Below, piece by piece: positions 7,404-14,754 of a stretch of 35,806 nucleotides of DNA. This DNA comes from Microcaldota archaeon (GTDB lineage: Archaea; Micrarchaeota; Micrarchaeia; Anstonellales; Anstonellaceae): NCBI GenBank assembly GCA_021814005.1, contig JAKAJC010000014.1, positions 1-35,806 on the forward strand. Reading direction: 5' to 3'. The position numbers and the translations under genes were made by a program. Within the stretch, counting starts at the first letter, position 1. Every line of letters starts with the position of its first letter. The notes under the pieces are model-generated. The model did not search any database and was not told the DNA's origin. It worked only from the letters and a program-made list of their open reading frames with translations.

Positions 7404-7679
7404 ATGAAAAGAAAACAAGCTCTGCCAACGGCCCGGGCGCAAATCGCGAAAATACTTGAGCGCAATGCCCGCGTTGAGGCGGACAAGGCATGGGAGCTGT
7501 CATGGACCAGGCGCTGCTTGATTACATTGGCCACTTACATTGTTGCCCTTGCTTTTCTTATGATGAGCAGCTCGCCAAATCCATATCTGGTTGCCGCCGT
7601 TCCCGCGCTGGCATATTTCCTGTCCACGCTCACGCTTCCCTTCGTAAAAGAATGGTGGCTGAAAGGCAGGGAAAAATAA
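7404..7679 (+). CDS. Small two-pass membrane protein (archaeal conserved hypothetical)
   Basis: The 91-residue product has a basic, helical N-terminus (about 30 residues), then ELSWTRRCLITLATYIVALAFLM and a second hydrophobic segment after a short SSPNP turn, ending in a WWLKGREK tail. The pattern 'W..SW.RR..I...TY...P.P...A.VP...Y.LSTLT.P..K..W' is one I have seen in small archaeal and bacterial two-TM proteins of unknown function. The start follows a GAGAGTGA ribosome-binding site overlapping the deoA stop region, and its stop codon touches the next ATG, so it is translationally coupled to both neighbours. It may be unrelated to AMP salvage. Confidence 0.75.
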   Translation: MKRKQALPTARAQIAKILERNARVEADKAWELSWTRRCLITLATYIVALAFLMMSSSPNPYLVAAVPALAYFLSTLTLPFVKEWWLKGREK

Positions 7680-8504
7680 ATGGGGGCCGCAAGAATGACG
7701 AAGAATAAAAGACGCGGGACTTCTGCGGCCCGGTTTCTTCTCTTTTCTCTTCTGCTGTTCGCCCTCCTGCCCCAATTTTCTTTTTCCAAAATTCTGCTCA
7801 ACCAGCCGCAGGCCGGCCAGATGCTCGAGCTTCTGGTGGAGGGCGAGCCCGCGCCAGAAAATGTCACGCTCGTGCGGCCGGACGGGCGAAGTGTTGTGGT
7901 GCCGCTTTATGGCGGGCAGATGCAATACAATGTGAGCGAATCTGGCCGCTGGATTGTGCGCGTTGGCGCGCAGGAGCTGGCGGTTGTTGTGACCGAGCCG
8001 CCAAGCCAAGACGGCGGGCTGGTGCTTGCGCCCCAAAATCCGCTTTTTGCGCCCGCCATGGTGATTGCGGCTCTTGTTTTCATCGCACTTGCCATGCTGG
8101 CGGTGGATGCGCTCATTGTCCGCCCCCCGCCGCGCCATGCAGTGGTGCTTGAAAAAAGCAGGAACGGGAACAAGGTGAGTGTGCGCCTGCGGGCCGGAAG
8201 CCTGCCAATGCGCCATGCGCGCGTGGAGGATGAAGTCGGGCCGGGCTGGAGCGGCGCGCCGATGCGCATGAGCAGGGCGCGCCTCGAGGCATCCCAAACG
8301 CTTGAAATGGAATACGAATGGGATGGCGAGATGGGCGAGGCAAAAGCAAGTTTTGAAATAGGCCGCAAAGAGCATGAAATGAGCGTGCGCAGCGGGCGGA
8401 CTGTTTTGGGCGAAGACGAATTCATGAACGCGCCGATTGTTGGCGGGGAAGAAAATAAGCAGACAGAAAAGAAGCAGAGAGGGCGAAAGCTGGGCCGCAT
8501 ATAG
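7680..8504 (+). CDS. Exported single-pass membrane protein, unknown function
   Basis: The 274-residue product (start ATG 7680 directly after the preceding stop; ATG 7695 is an alternative) has a basic N-terminus and signal peptide (FLLFSLLLFALLPQFSFS), an outside domain of about 90 residues with a LVRPDGRSVVVPL beta-sandwich-like pattern, a membrane segment at about 121-143, and a cytoplasmic domain of 130 residues rich in charged residues ending in a Lys/Arg tail. No family is recognised. It shares an operon with the two-pass protein upstream and converges on the next gene. Confidence 0.72.
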   Translation: MGAARMTKNKRRGTSAARFLLFSLLLFALLPQFSFSKILLNQPQAGQMLELLVEGEPAPENVTLVRPDGRSVVVPLYGGQMQYNVSESGRWIVRVGAQELAVVVTEPPSQDGGLVLAPQNPLFAPAMVIAALVFIALAMLAVDALIVRPPPRHAVVLEKSRNGNKVSVRLRAGSLPMRHARVEDEVGPGWSGAPMRMSRARLEASQTLEMEYEWDGEMGEAKASFEIGRKEHEMSVRSGRTVLGEDEFMNAPIVGGEENKQTEKKQRGRKLGRI

Positions 8505-8524
8505 GCCGGCCGCAATAGATTAGT

Positions 8525-8971
8525 CTATTCGTCCCGCAGTTCTTCATCAACGTCAATGAATATGCCGCGCGCGATGACCCACCATATGACCACTATGTCC
8601 AGCGGAATGAAAAGCGCCGGAAAGAGCGCTGCGGATGAGACCGGTATGGTGAGCAGTTCGATTGTGAACGGGGCCACGTCCGAGAGGACGATGAGCTCGA
8701 TGGCGAGCAGGCTGAGCATGAAGATGAATTGGGCATAGGTTGCCGACTTTCTGATAAGGATGGAAACGGCCCCAAAAGCCACGATGATGGCCGAAGCGAT
8801 GAGGGCGGGGTCTGAAAGCGAGCGGAAGTGGAACAACAGCAGGGCGAGAAGGACGAGAGTGGAGATTTCAGAAACCGCGAAGATGAGAAACTTTTTCTTC
8901 TGCCGCCGCGCCGTGAAATTCGGGTCGTGGCGGCGGGACGGGGTGAGGATTGTGAAGCGCATGGGCATCAT
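8525..8971 (-). CDS. Four-pass membrane protein, unknown function
   Basis: The 148-residue product has a basic 27-residue N-terminus (including RRQKKK), then four hydrophobic stretches separated by short polar turns, and an acidic end (DVDEELRDE). Its ATG at 8971 overlaps the ksgA stop codon (GGATGATG), so it is translated by coupling with ksgA and is the last gene of the L21e-Rpb4-DUF655-KsgA operon. In many archaea this position holds a methyltransferase gene; here it is a membrane protein that I do not recognise. Confidence 0.75.
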   Translation of the reverse strand: MMPMRFTILTPSRRHDPNFTARRQKKKFLIFAVSEISTLVLLALLLFHFRSLSDPALIASAIIVAFGAVSILIRKSATYAQFIFMLSLLAIELIVLSDVAPFTIELLTIPVSSAALFPALFIPLDIVVIWWVIARGIFIDVDEELRDE

Positions 8972-9834
8972 CCGATATTTTTTGGCGGCCGGGCGGCGGC
9001 CGGCGGCGGCAGGATTCTGGCTATTTCCATAAACTGCGCCGGCGCAAGCTGGAAGACACGTTCATCCATTTTAAGTTTAGCGGCCTGCGCGCGCGCCTCC
9101 TCCTTGTCCCAAGCCCACAGGCGGCGCGCATGCACCAGAGCCTGCGGCAGAGTCTGGAGGCGGTGGGAGAAAAGGGCGGCTGTGACAAGGTCAAGTGACT
9201 GCGGGAGTTTTGCTGCGCCACTTTTTGGCATCAGGCAGATTATGCTTGAATCAACTTTGGGCGGAGGGGTGAATGAGGAGCGCGGCACTTCGGCCAGAAT
9301 CTGGATGTCAAAGCGCAGCTGGGCATAAACCGACAGGCGGCCGTATGTGGACGCGCCCGCCTTTGCAATCATCCGCTCCGCCACTTCTTTTTGCACGCAC
9401 AGCACAGCCTTTTCGAATTTCATGCGCCCGAGTTTGAGAAGAATGGGAGAGGTGATTTGGTATGGAATGTTGCCCGCAATTCTTGACGCGGGAAAATCGT
9501 CAGGTAACTGGAGAAAGTCCTCCTGCACTACAACGACATTTTTCTTTCCCCCGAGCTTGTCTTGCAAAAAGTCTGCCCATTTTTTGTCAAGCTCGACGAG
9601 TGTGAGTGATGATGGTTCGCGCGCCAGCAGGCGCTCTGAAAGACGGCCGTCGCCTGCGCCGATTTCAATCACAGGCTCGCCGCGCACGTCCAGCGCCTCG
9701 GCCTCCCCTTCAAGCACGGATGCATCGGTGAGAAAATGCTGTGAGCGTGATTTTTGGAGCTTGAAGCGCGGGGAGGCTAAAGATGAGGGAAAAGAAGGAC
9801 GAGCAGCCCGACCACGCGATTGTTTTTTTGCCAT
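8968..9834 (-). CDS. ksgA: 16S rRNA dimethyladenosine transferase KsgA/Dim1
   Basis: KsgA dimethylates two adjacent adenosines in the 3'-terminal hairpin of 16S rRNA late in small-subunit assembly. The 288-residue product carries QHFLTD (motif X), VIEIGAGDGRLS (SAM site), NIPYQITSPIL (catalytic NxPY), and SSFTPPPKVDSS, all in the family order, with the C-terminal helical domain. ATG 9834 (MAKKQSRGR) is preferred to the TTG at 9864. The first 30 residues are a basic, Ser/Pro-rich extension before the conserved core. It is the fourth gene of the classical archaeal cluster. Confidence 0.95.
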   Translation of the reverse strand: MAKKQSRGRAARPSFPSSLASPRFKLQKSRSQHFLTDASVLEGEAEALDVRGEPVIEIGAGDGRLSERLLAREPSSLTLVELDKKWADFLQDKLGGKKNVVVVQEDFLQLPDDFPASRIAGNIPYQITSPILLKLGRMKFEKAVLCVQKEVAERMIAKAGASTYGRLSVYAQLRFDIQILAEVPRSSFTPPPKVDSSIICLMPKSGAAKLPQSLDLVTAALFSHRLQTLPQALVHARRLWAWDKEEARAQAAKLKMDERVFQLAPAQFMEIARILPPPAAARPPKNIG

Positions 9835-9905
9835 CGACAGCCTGTCGAACTCAGCGTTTATCAAGCAGAGCTTTTTTTCTATTCGCGCCTGGCCGGCGGG
9901 AGGCT

Positions 9906-10463
9906 CTATTCATTCCGCGCGGGGGGCCGCACGAACAGATAGTGCTGCGCCTTGCCCTGCATCTCCTCGAGAATGCGGTTGACCAGAAGCTGGACCGGGT
10001 CGGGCATGAGGGGCAGGCGGGCGTGCAAATCAGCGAAATTCTCGAATGGCTTCTCTTCGCGCGCCTCAAGAATCTGCTGCAAATGACGCTTGCCGATGCC
10101 GTTGATAAGCTCGAGCTGGTGCAGGCGCACGGAAAGCGGGCCCGCCTTGTTGAAAAACGACATGAACTCGGCTTCGCGGTATTTGAGAATCTTGCCGAGG
10201 CAGTTGGACAGCTCGGTGCGGGCCGTGCCGGTGAGCTCGTCGTATGAAAGGCGTTTTCTTATTCTCTCGACCTCTTCGCGCTCGGCGGGGCCGATGTAGA
10301 TGCGCTGGCCGAAAGTGAGGGTCTTGCCGGTCTTGACGCTGACCTCGAAAAGAGTGAAAAAGTGCTCGCCCAAGAGCTGCGCAATCGGCTCGCCGGCGCG
10401 CTGGTCGGAACGGCCGCCGGGCAGGAAGTCAATCACCCATGCATACTCTTCTTCCATACCCAT
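9906..10463 (-). CDS. DUF655 family protein (helix-hairpin-helix nucleic-acid binding)
   Basis: The 185-residue product matches archaeal DUF655: an N-terminal OB-like beta region (EEEYAWVIDFLPGG ... GQRIYIGP) and a C-terminal helix-hairpin-helix pair (LELINGIGKRHLQQIL ... FADLHARLP) at about residues 115-165. Its place between rpoF and ksgA is conserved in archaea, suggesting a role in rRNA or tRNA handling; no reaction is established that I know of. A Shine-Dalgarno-like GCGAGGGAT precedes ATG 10463. Confidence 0.9.
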   Translation of the reverse strand: MGMEEEYAWVIDFLPGGRSDQRAGEPIAQLLGEHFFTLFEVSVKTGKTLTFGQRIYIGPAEREEVERIRKRLSYDELTGTARTELSNCLGKILKYREAEFMSFFNKAGPLSVRLHQLELINGIGKRHLQQILEAREEKPFENFADLHARLPLMPDPVQLLVNRILEEMQGKAQHYLFVRPPARNE

Positions 10464-10513
10464 AGCAATCCCTCGCTCTCACTGGACTTAGTGTATATTG
10501 ACCCAAGACCTAT

Positions 10514-11116
10514 TTATTTGGAGTGCTTTTCCTCTCCCTTTTCCTTCTTGGCCTTGGAGGCCTTTTTCTCTTCGTGGCCCTTGACCAGGGCTGCTGCGGC
10601 CTTGCCCTCGGCGGCTGAAGCGTCGAGCGGGGATGCTGATTCGGCCTTCTCTTTTGCGCCCTTGGCCTTTTTGCCCTCCTCTTCCTTGGCGGGCTTGGCT
10701 TCCTCTTTCTTTGCCTCTTCGGCCGCGACTTCGCCGATTGGGCCCGGTTCTGTGGTGGGCTCGGGAGGCGCAACCATCTTGGTGCGGAAGTGCGAGATTT
10801 TGTCCAGGACCTTTGTGGTCTTGTCGGCTGGCAGTGTGATGCGGTCTTTGGCGAGAATTGCCTGCAATGTGGAGAGATGAGCGGGCAGGATGTCCACGAT
10901 TTTTGTTATTGTTTCGGGCTTGAGGGCATCGAACTCGGCCAAATCTGCAGCCAATTTGTCGGCGTCTGCCGGCGTGAGCTTGGCGAATTTGCGCGCATAG
11001 TCAAGAGACATCTGCTGCTCGTAGCCGAAGTCGGGCTCGGCTGAGCGCTGCTCGAGGATGGCGCGTACGTGCGGCAGGCTTACCGGTTTGGCTCCCTCAA
11101 CCTTGCGACCAAGCAT
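10514..11116 (-). CDS. rpoF: DNA-directed RNA polymerase subunit F (Rpb4) with long charged tail
   Basis: Residues about 1-115 match archaeal Rpb4, the stalk partner of Rpb7 (subunit E): an N-terminal strand (KPVSLPHVRAILEQR) and the HRDC-like helical domain (DYARKFAKLTPADADKLAADLAEFDALKPETITKIVDILP). The family is usually about 110-120 residues; here an extra tail of about 85 residues, rich in Lys, Glu, Ala and Pro, follows. The start has a strong GGAGGG ribosome-binding site. The gene order L21e-rpoF-DUF655-ksgA supports the call. The tail is seen directly; its purpose is unknown. Confidence 0.92.
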   Translation of the reverse strand: MLGRKVEGAKPVSLPHVRAILEQRSAEPDFGYEQQMSLDYARKFAKLTPADADKLAADLAEFDALKPETITKIVDILPAHLSTLQAILAKDRITLPADKTTKVLDKISHFRTKMVAPPEPTTEPGPIGEVAAEEAKKEEAKPAKEEEGKKAKGAKEKAESASPLDASAAEGKAAAALVKGHEEKKASKAKKEKGEEKHSK

Positions 11117-11212
11117 TCCAATCCCTCCATATTCAAGAATATGATAGAACAGTCAGGCAGGGGACGGCCATCTTTTTATAGGAGAGCCGCTCCCGCCCAA
11201 AAACAAAAAGGC

Positions 11213-11494
11213 CTAAGCCCGCACGATTCGAAGGTGCACGCCGGGCACTATGAGCAGTTTGAGCATGCGGCCGTCCATGACCTCGATTTCGTACGACTTG
11301 CCGCGCTCGCCGGTGATGGTGCCGACCTTGCCGCGGTAGCGGGGGTGCGGCATGCCGTCGAACTGCGACTGGTGGTCAAGGGCCACGCGGTCGCCGATGG
11401 CATAGCGGCGCACCTGCTGCGCGACGGAAAGTTTGCGCTGGGCCATTCCCAGATTGCGGGTGCGCGAGTTCATTTTGCCTAATGAGCGTCTCAT
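11213..11494 (-). CDS. rpl21e: 50S ribosomal protein L21e
   Basis: The 93-residue product matches L21e, an archaeal/eukaryotic large-subunit protein with an SH3-like barrel: basic N-terminus (MRRSLGKMNSRTRNL), RYAIGDRVALDHQSQFDGMPHPRYRGKVGTI and a final strand. ATG 11494 is chosen because GGTGA lies about 6 bases before it; the longer open frame to 11515 has no such site. It heads the operon with rpoF, DUF655 and ksgA. Confidence 0.95.
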   Translation of the reverse strand: MRRSLGKMNSRTRNLGMAQRKLSVAQQVRRYAIGDRVALDHQSQFDGMPHPRYRGKVGTITGERGKSYEIEVMDGRMLKLLIVPGVHLRIVRA

Positions 11495-11575
11495 TAAAAT
11501 CACCGATTTGAACAAATTTTGGCACTATTGCCGATGGAGGCAGATAGGGTCTAATCTGGAAACTTGAGGGCGCAG

Positions 11576-11589
11576 ACCTTTAAAAAGGT
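11576..11589. promoter_or_regulatory. ACCTTT/AAAGGT inverted repeat, possible promoter element
   Basis: Arms ACCTTT and AAAGGT are separated by two bases. On the minus strand it contains TTTTTAAAGG, a possible BRE/TATA for the rpl21e operon with a leader of about 60 bases. It also lies 20-35 bp above the tbp TATA box and could be an operator there. Position-based inference. Confidence 0.35.
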
Positions 11590-11608
11590 TAGCGTTTAGG
11601 GTATAGTA

Positions 11609-11617
11609 CTTATAAAT
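11609..11617 (+). promoter_or_regulatory. TATA box of tbp
   Basis: CTTATAAAT is the best TATA consensus in the window, 28-36 bp before the GTG start at 11645. The transcript should have almost no leader. TBP would bind its own promoter here. Confidence 0.7.
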
Positions 11618-11644
11618 GAAATTTGGCGTACCTCGGTGGTTTGA

Positions 11645-12223
11645 GTGAAAAAGAGCCTTATTGGCAAGCCGACGTTCCGTGTGGAGAACATGGTTGCCTC
11701 GGCCAATCTTGAAATGGACCTCGACCTCTATGCTATCGCTTACAAGGTATATGATGTTGAATACGAGCCTGAACAGTTCCCGGGCGCCATTTTCAAGCTG
11801 AAAGAGCCCAAGTCGAGCCTTCTGCTTTTCAAAAACGGCAAAATCATCTGCACAGGCTGCAAAAACGAGAAGGAAGTGCAGCTTGCCATTGAGAAGACAC
11901 AGAAAATGATGCTGCCCTTCTCCAAAAACGCCAAAAAGGGCAAACCGACATTCAAAATCGAGAATATTGTGGCTTCAGCCGCGTTCAATGTTGAGCTTGA
12001 TTTGTACGCCATTGCGGCCAAAAACAAGGACGTTGAATATGAGCCTGAACAGTTCCCGGGCGCCATTTTCAAGCTGAAAGAGCCCAAGTCGAGCCTTCTG
12101 CTTTTCAAAAACGGCAAAATCATCTGCACCGGCTGCAAGAGCGAGAAAGAGGTGCAGGCAGCGCTTGACCGCACGGCCGCGCTCATGCAGCCGTTCGCAT
12201 CTGTGCTGCAGAAGAAGGATTAG
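11645..12223 (+). CDS. tbp: TATA-binding protein (TBP)
   Basis: TBP binds the TATA box and with TFB recruits RNA polymerase. The 192-residue product has the two saddle repeats of about 90 residues: KPTFRVENMVASANL and KPTFKIENIVASAAF open the repeats, and each has EYEPEQFPGAIFKLKEP and LLLFKNGKIICTGCK. The halves are unusually alike: 43 consecutive residues differ at one position, and 89 bases are identical. The start is a GTG placed just after the TATA spacing; an in-frame ATG is far downstream. A single copy is seen here; whether the genome has another TBP is unknown. The downstream nuclease gene begins 12 bases after the stop, so the two may share a transcript. Confidence 0.97.
   Translation: MKKSLIGKPTFRVENMVASANLEMDLDLYAIAYKVYDVEYEPEQFPGAIFKLKEPKSSLLLFKNGKIICTGCKNEKEVQLAIEKTQKMMLPFSKNAKKGKPTFKIENIVASAAFNVELDLYAIAAKNKDVEYEPEQFPGAIFKLKEPKSSLLLFKNGKIICTGCKSEKEVQAALDRTAALMQPFASVLQKKD
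11765..11853 (+). repeat. 89-bp direct repeat inside tbp, copy 1
   Basis: Identical to 12041-12129, at a distance of 276 bp (92 codons). Even third codon positions agree throughout, unlike the flanks. Confidence 0.97.
12041..12129 (+). repeat. 89-bp direct repeat inside tbp, copy 2
   Basis: Identical to 11765-11853; codes for the equivalent strand-loop region of the second TBP half. Confidence 0.97.
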
Positions 12224-12234
12224 AAGGGCCGGAT

Positions 12235-13179
12235 ATGAACCTAAAATGGCTCATCTTGGCCGTTTTGGTTCTGGTTCTTGTTTTGTTTATTGTCATATTT
12301 GCCAATCAACCCGCTCCTTTGGCAAAAGACTCCAAACAGGTTCTGCCCCAGACTCTGTCAAAAGCAAACAACACATCCAATGTTTCGAATGGGTCTTCGG
12401 CTTTTGATGAGAATAAAACACGGCCTTCGACAAGTCCGGCAGAACCAGCAGAAAAACCTGCACCTGCCACCAACATCTCCAAAATCCGCTTCGCTACAGT
12501 TGCCAACTGGAATCTGCAGATTTTCGGAACAAAGAAAGCGGCTAATGCCATCCTGATGGACACCTATGCCCGAATACTTGGACAATACGATGTGGTGTTT
12601 GTGCAGGAAATCCGCGATGACAGCGGCACGGCGTTCCGCGACTTGTGCGCCAGGATTTCGACGCACAGATGCGAGAATTCCAGCCGGGCGGGCCGCACAA
12701 ACAGCAAGGAGCAAATCGGAATCATATACCGCAAGAACATCTCGCTGGTTGAGATGCACGACTTCAATCCAGATGCCGCAGACAGGTGGGAGCGGCCGCC
12801 GATTGAGGCGGTCTTTGATTTCGACGGCTATCGTCTGCGCGTCTATAACATCCACACTGACCCGGACTCGGTTCCGGCCGAGCTGACAGCGCTGGAGCAA
12901 GTGGTGAACTCCAGCGGAAACGTGGCCGCACTCGGGGATTTCAATGCTGATTGCAGCTATTATCCCCGAGCCAACCGAACCCAATTCAGGAATTGGACAT
13001 GGGTGATTCCGGATGGAACAGACACGACCGTGCGCGCGACCAATTGCACCTATGACCGGATTTTCCTCAATGCTGACGCGGCAAGGGAACTGGCTGGATA
13101 CGGAGTCTATAGAACAGGCATCAACACGACGCTCAGCGACCACTATTTGGTGTGGATGAATCTGTCGATAAGAAACTGA
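12235..13179 (+). CDS. Membrane-anchored DNase I-like endonuclease (EEP superfamily)
   Basis: The 314-residue product has an N-terminal membrane anchor (LILAVLVLVLVLFIVIFA), a 50-residue Asn/Ser/Pro-rich linker and an extracellular DNase I-type domain (residues about 85-312). It keeps the catalytic set of the family: ANWNLQIFG (Asn), FVQEIRD (Glu), IHTDPD (His), GDFNADCSYY (Asp, Asn), TYDRIF (Asp) and LSDHYLV (Asp-His). The run GDFNADCSYY...WVIPDGTDTT...CTYDRI is strikingly close to vertebrate and bacterial DNase I rather than to exonuclease III. Many N-x-S/T sites suggest glycosylation. It likely degrades DNA outside the cell; an RNA or phosphoester substrate is possible. Confidence 0.88.
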   Translation: MNLKWLILAVLVLVLVLFIVIFANQPAPLAKDSKQVLPQTLSKANNTSNVSNGSSAFDENKTRPSTSPAEPAEKPAPATNISKIRFATVANWNLQIFGTKKAANAILMDTYARILGQYDVVFVQEIRDDSGTAFRDLCARISTHRCENSSRAGRTNSKEQIGIIYRKNISLVEMHDFNPDAADRWERPPIEAVFDFDGYRLRVYNIHTDPDSVPAELTALEQVVNSSGNVAALGDFNADCSYYPRANRTQFRNWTWVIPDGTDTTVRATNCTYDRIFLNADAARELAGYGVYRTGINTTLSDHYLVWMNLSIRN

Positions 13180-13204
13180 TGAACCGCCGTAAGACTTTTT
13201 GGCT

Positions 13205-14047
13205 CTATCCTCTTGCCGACATTACCTGTTTTCCCTGCTCTTTCAAACTCTCTATCACATTGGACGGCAGGTTGAGGCTCTTGAGTTTCTCGTCAGAAGT
13301 TGCCAGCACGTCTTTTACCAGAATAAGGTTGGCCGCGTGCAGGGTTTCAAACGTGCGCCGGTTCAGATTCTGTAAAATTGTGATGGGGTAGAGCTTGTGC
13401 TCCTCAATGCGCACCTGTATGCTCTCAGTTGCCGGAAAACCCCAGCCAAGCAGTTTCAGGCCCACGCAGTCTGCATAGGCTATTGTGTCAGAGGAGAATT
13501 TGGTGTTTGTGGCCAGCCAGACAGAATCAATGGACGGCTCGTTGGCGTGAATGTCCTCGAAGCGGGCCCATGAGTAAAGGGCAGACTGGATATGGCAGCG
13601 CATGTAGGGGGCGTTGTGGAATTTGCATTCCACGATTGCCTTTGTGGACAGATGGCCCTCAATCTGCGGGCGCGTGGCAACCACGTCTATTTCGTGCGAC
13701 ACGCAGCGGCCCTGAACTATTTGCCGCAGTTCGGTGTAATAGCCCCTGCCCTTGAGGAGCGCACCGACAAACGTCTCGAACGGATAGCCGTCGGGCCCGA
13801 GCTTCATGAGGGCGGATTTGAGCGCAAAGCGCGCGGCCGCGCCGGGGCGCAAATCGCGCAGTTCTGAAAAAGCGAGCGAATAGATTTTGGATGAGAGAAT
13901 GTTGGGATACACTTTGGACTGCAAGGATTCGACGACCTCGTCGGAAAGGGTGCGGGACGCGCCGGCGCGCCGAAGCGCCTCGCGGACCTTGTTGTAGTCA
14001 ATAGGCTCGAGGCTTCCGTCCGATTTGGTCACCATTATTTCGGCCAT
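13205..14047 (-). CDS. ATP-cone plus PD-(D/E)XK nuclease-like protein
   Basis: The 280-residue product starts with an ATP-cone-like domain (residues about 4-90, VTKSDGSLEPIDYNKVREALRRAG, as in ribonucleotide reductases and NrdR), followed by a restriction-endonuclease-like fold with HEIDVVA and AIVECKFH (the D...ExK residues), and a C-terminal helical segment (about 235-275) resembling a helix-hairpin-helix or SAP-type DNA-binding end. Proteins with this order occur in archaea and bacteria, with no known substrate; a nucleotide-controlled DNA repair or defence nuclease is a guess. It is a single gene, divergent from the DUF92 gene and convergent with the DNase gene. ATG 14035 is an alternative start. 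Confidence 0.78.
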   Translation of the reverse strand: MAEIMVTKSDGSLEPIDYNKVREALRRAGASRTLSDEVVESLQSKVYPNILSSKIYSLAFSELRDLRPGAAARFALKSALMKLGPDGYPFETFVGALLKGRGYYTELRQIVQGRCVSHEIDVVATRPQIEGHLSTKAIVECKFHNAPYMRCHIQSALYSWARFEDIHANEPSIDSVWLATNTKFSSDTIAYADCVGLKLLGWGFPATESIQVRIEEHKLYPITILQNLNRRTFETLHAANLILVKDVLATSDEKLKSLNLPSNVIESLKEQGKQVMSARG

Positions 14048-14099
14048 CGAAGTGGAAATGAGGGCTAATGCTTATCAATCTCGCGTTCATGAGAAGAAT

Positions 14100-14744
14100 A
14101 TGGCCACAAATCCGGCGATGCTCGACAAATTCGGACTCTCGCTGGCGCTCGTCATGGGCGCGCTGGTCCTCTATGCGGACTGGACTGCGCAGCGTGTTCT
14201 GTTCTTCCCGATTTTCCTTGTTTTTCTCATAGCTTCTGTCGGCGTGACAAAGTACGGGTATTCCAAAAAGCGCGAGATGGGGCTCTATGAGCACGAGCGC
14301 AGCTGGGAAAACGTGCTGGCAAACGGGCTGGTGCCCGTAATAGTGGCTCTTGCTTCTCCGATTATCGGCTGGGGCGCATATGTCGGCGCAGTGGCGGCCG
14401 TCACTTCAGACAAATTCGCATCCGAATTGGGCGTGCTTGGCGGACAGCCGCGCTCGCTTCTCACATGGCAGCTGGCCAAAAGAGGGGAGAGCGGCTGCAT
14501 TTCCGCGTTCGGCACGCTCATGAGCCTGGACGGCGGGCTTTTGATTGGCGTGATTGCGTTCGCACTCATGCCATCCATAACGCCGTGGAAAATGATTGGC
14601 ATAGGCCTGATAGGATTTGCCGGCTCTTTCGCAGACTCCATAGCAGGAGTGCTTGAAGAGAGGGGCATCGGCACCAAGGCAACGACAAACATCATCTGCT
14701 CGGCGGTCGGAGCGCTCTTGGGCTGGGCGTTTTTGACGTCGTAG
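14100..14744 (+). CDS. DUF92 family membrane protein
   Basis: The 214-residue product is hydrophobic, with about six membrane segments, and ends in the DUF92 signature GFAGSFADSIAGVLEERGIGTKATTNIICSAVG (split here only for description: GSFADSIAG followed by TKATTN). ATSDKFASELG in the middle is also typical. Plant members include VTE6, a phytyl-phosphate kinase, so a role in prenyl phosphate turnover is possible; the archaeal function is not known to me. ATG 14100 is preferred since the family begins near its first membrane segment; ATG 14058 is in frame. It is followed 10 bases later by the next gene. Confidence 0.82.
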   Translation: MATNPAMLDKFGLSLALVMGALVLYADWTAQRVLFFPIFLVFLIASVGVTKYGYSKKREMGLYEHERSWENVLANGLVPVIVALASPIIGWGAYVGAVAAVTSDKFASELGVLGGQPRSLLTWQLAKRGESGCISAFGTLMSLDGGLLIGVIAFALMPSITPWKMIGIGLIGFAGSFADSIAGVLEERGIGTKATTNIICSAVGALLGWAFLTS

Positions 14745-14754
14745 AGGCAAATTC

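Noticed and set aside
6257-7534. 425-residue open frame on the minus strand
   Set aside because: Antisense to AMP phosphorylase, which has all family motifs; the product is Arg/His-rich with no domain.
7500-8375. 291-residue open frame on the minus strand
   Set aside because: Antisense to two membrane-protein genes that have signal peptides and coupled starts.
12358-13143. 261-residue open frame on the minus strand
   Set aside because: Antisense to the DNase I-like gene with intact catalytic motifs.
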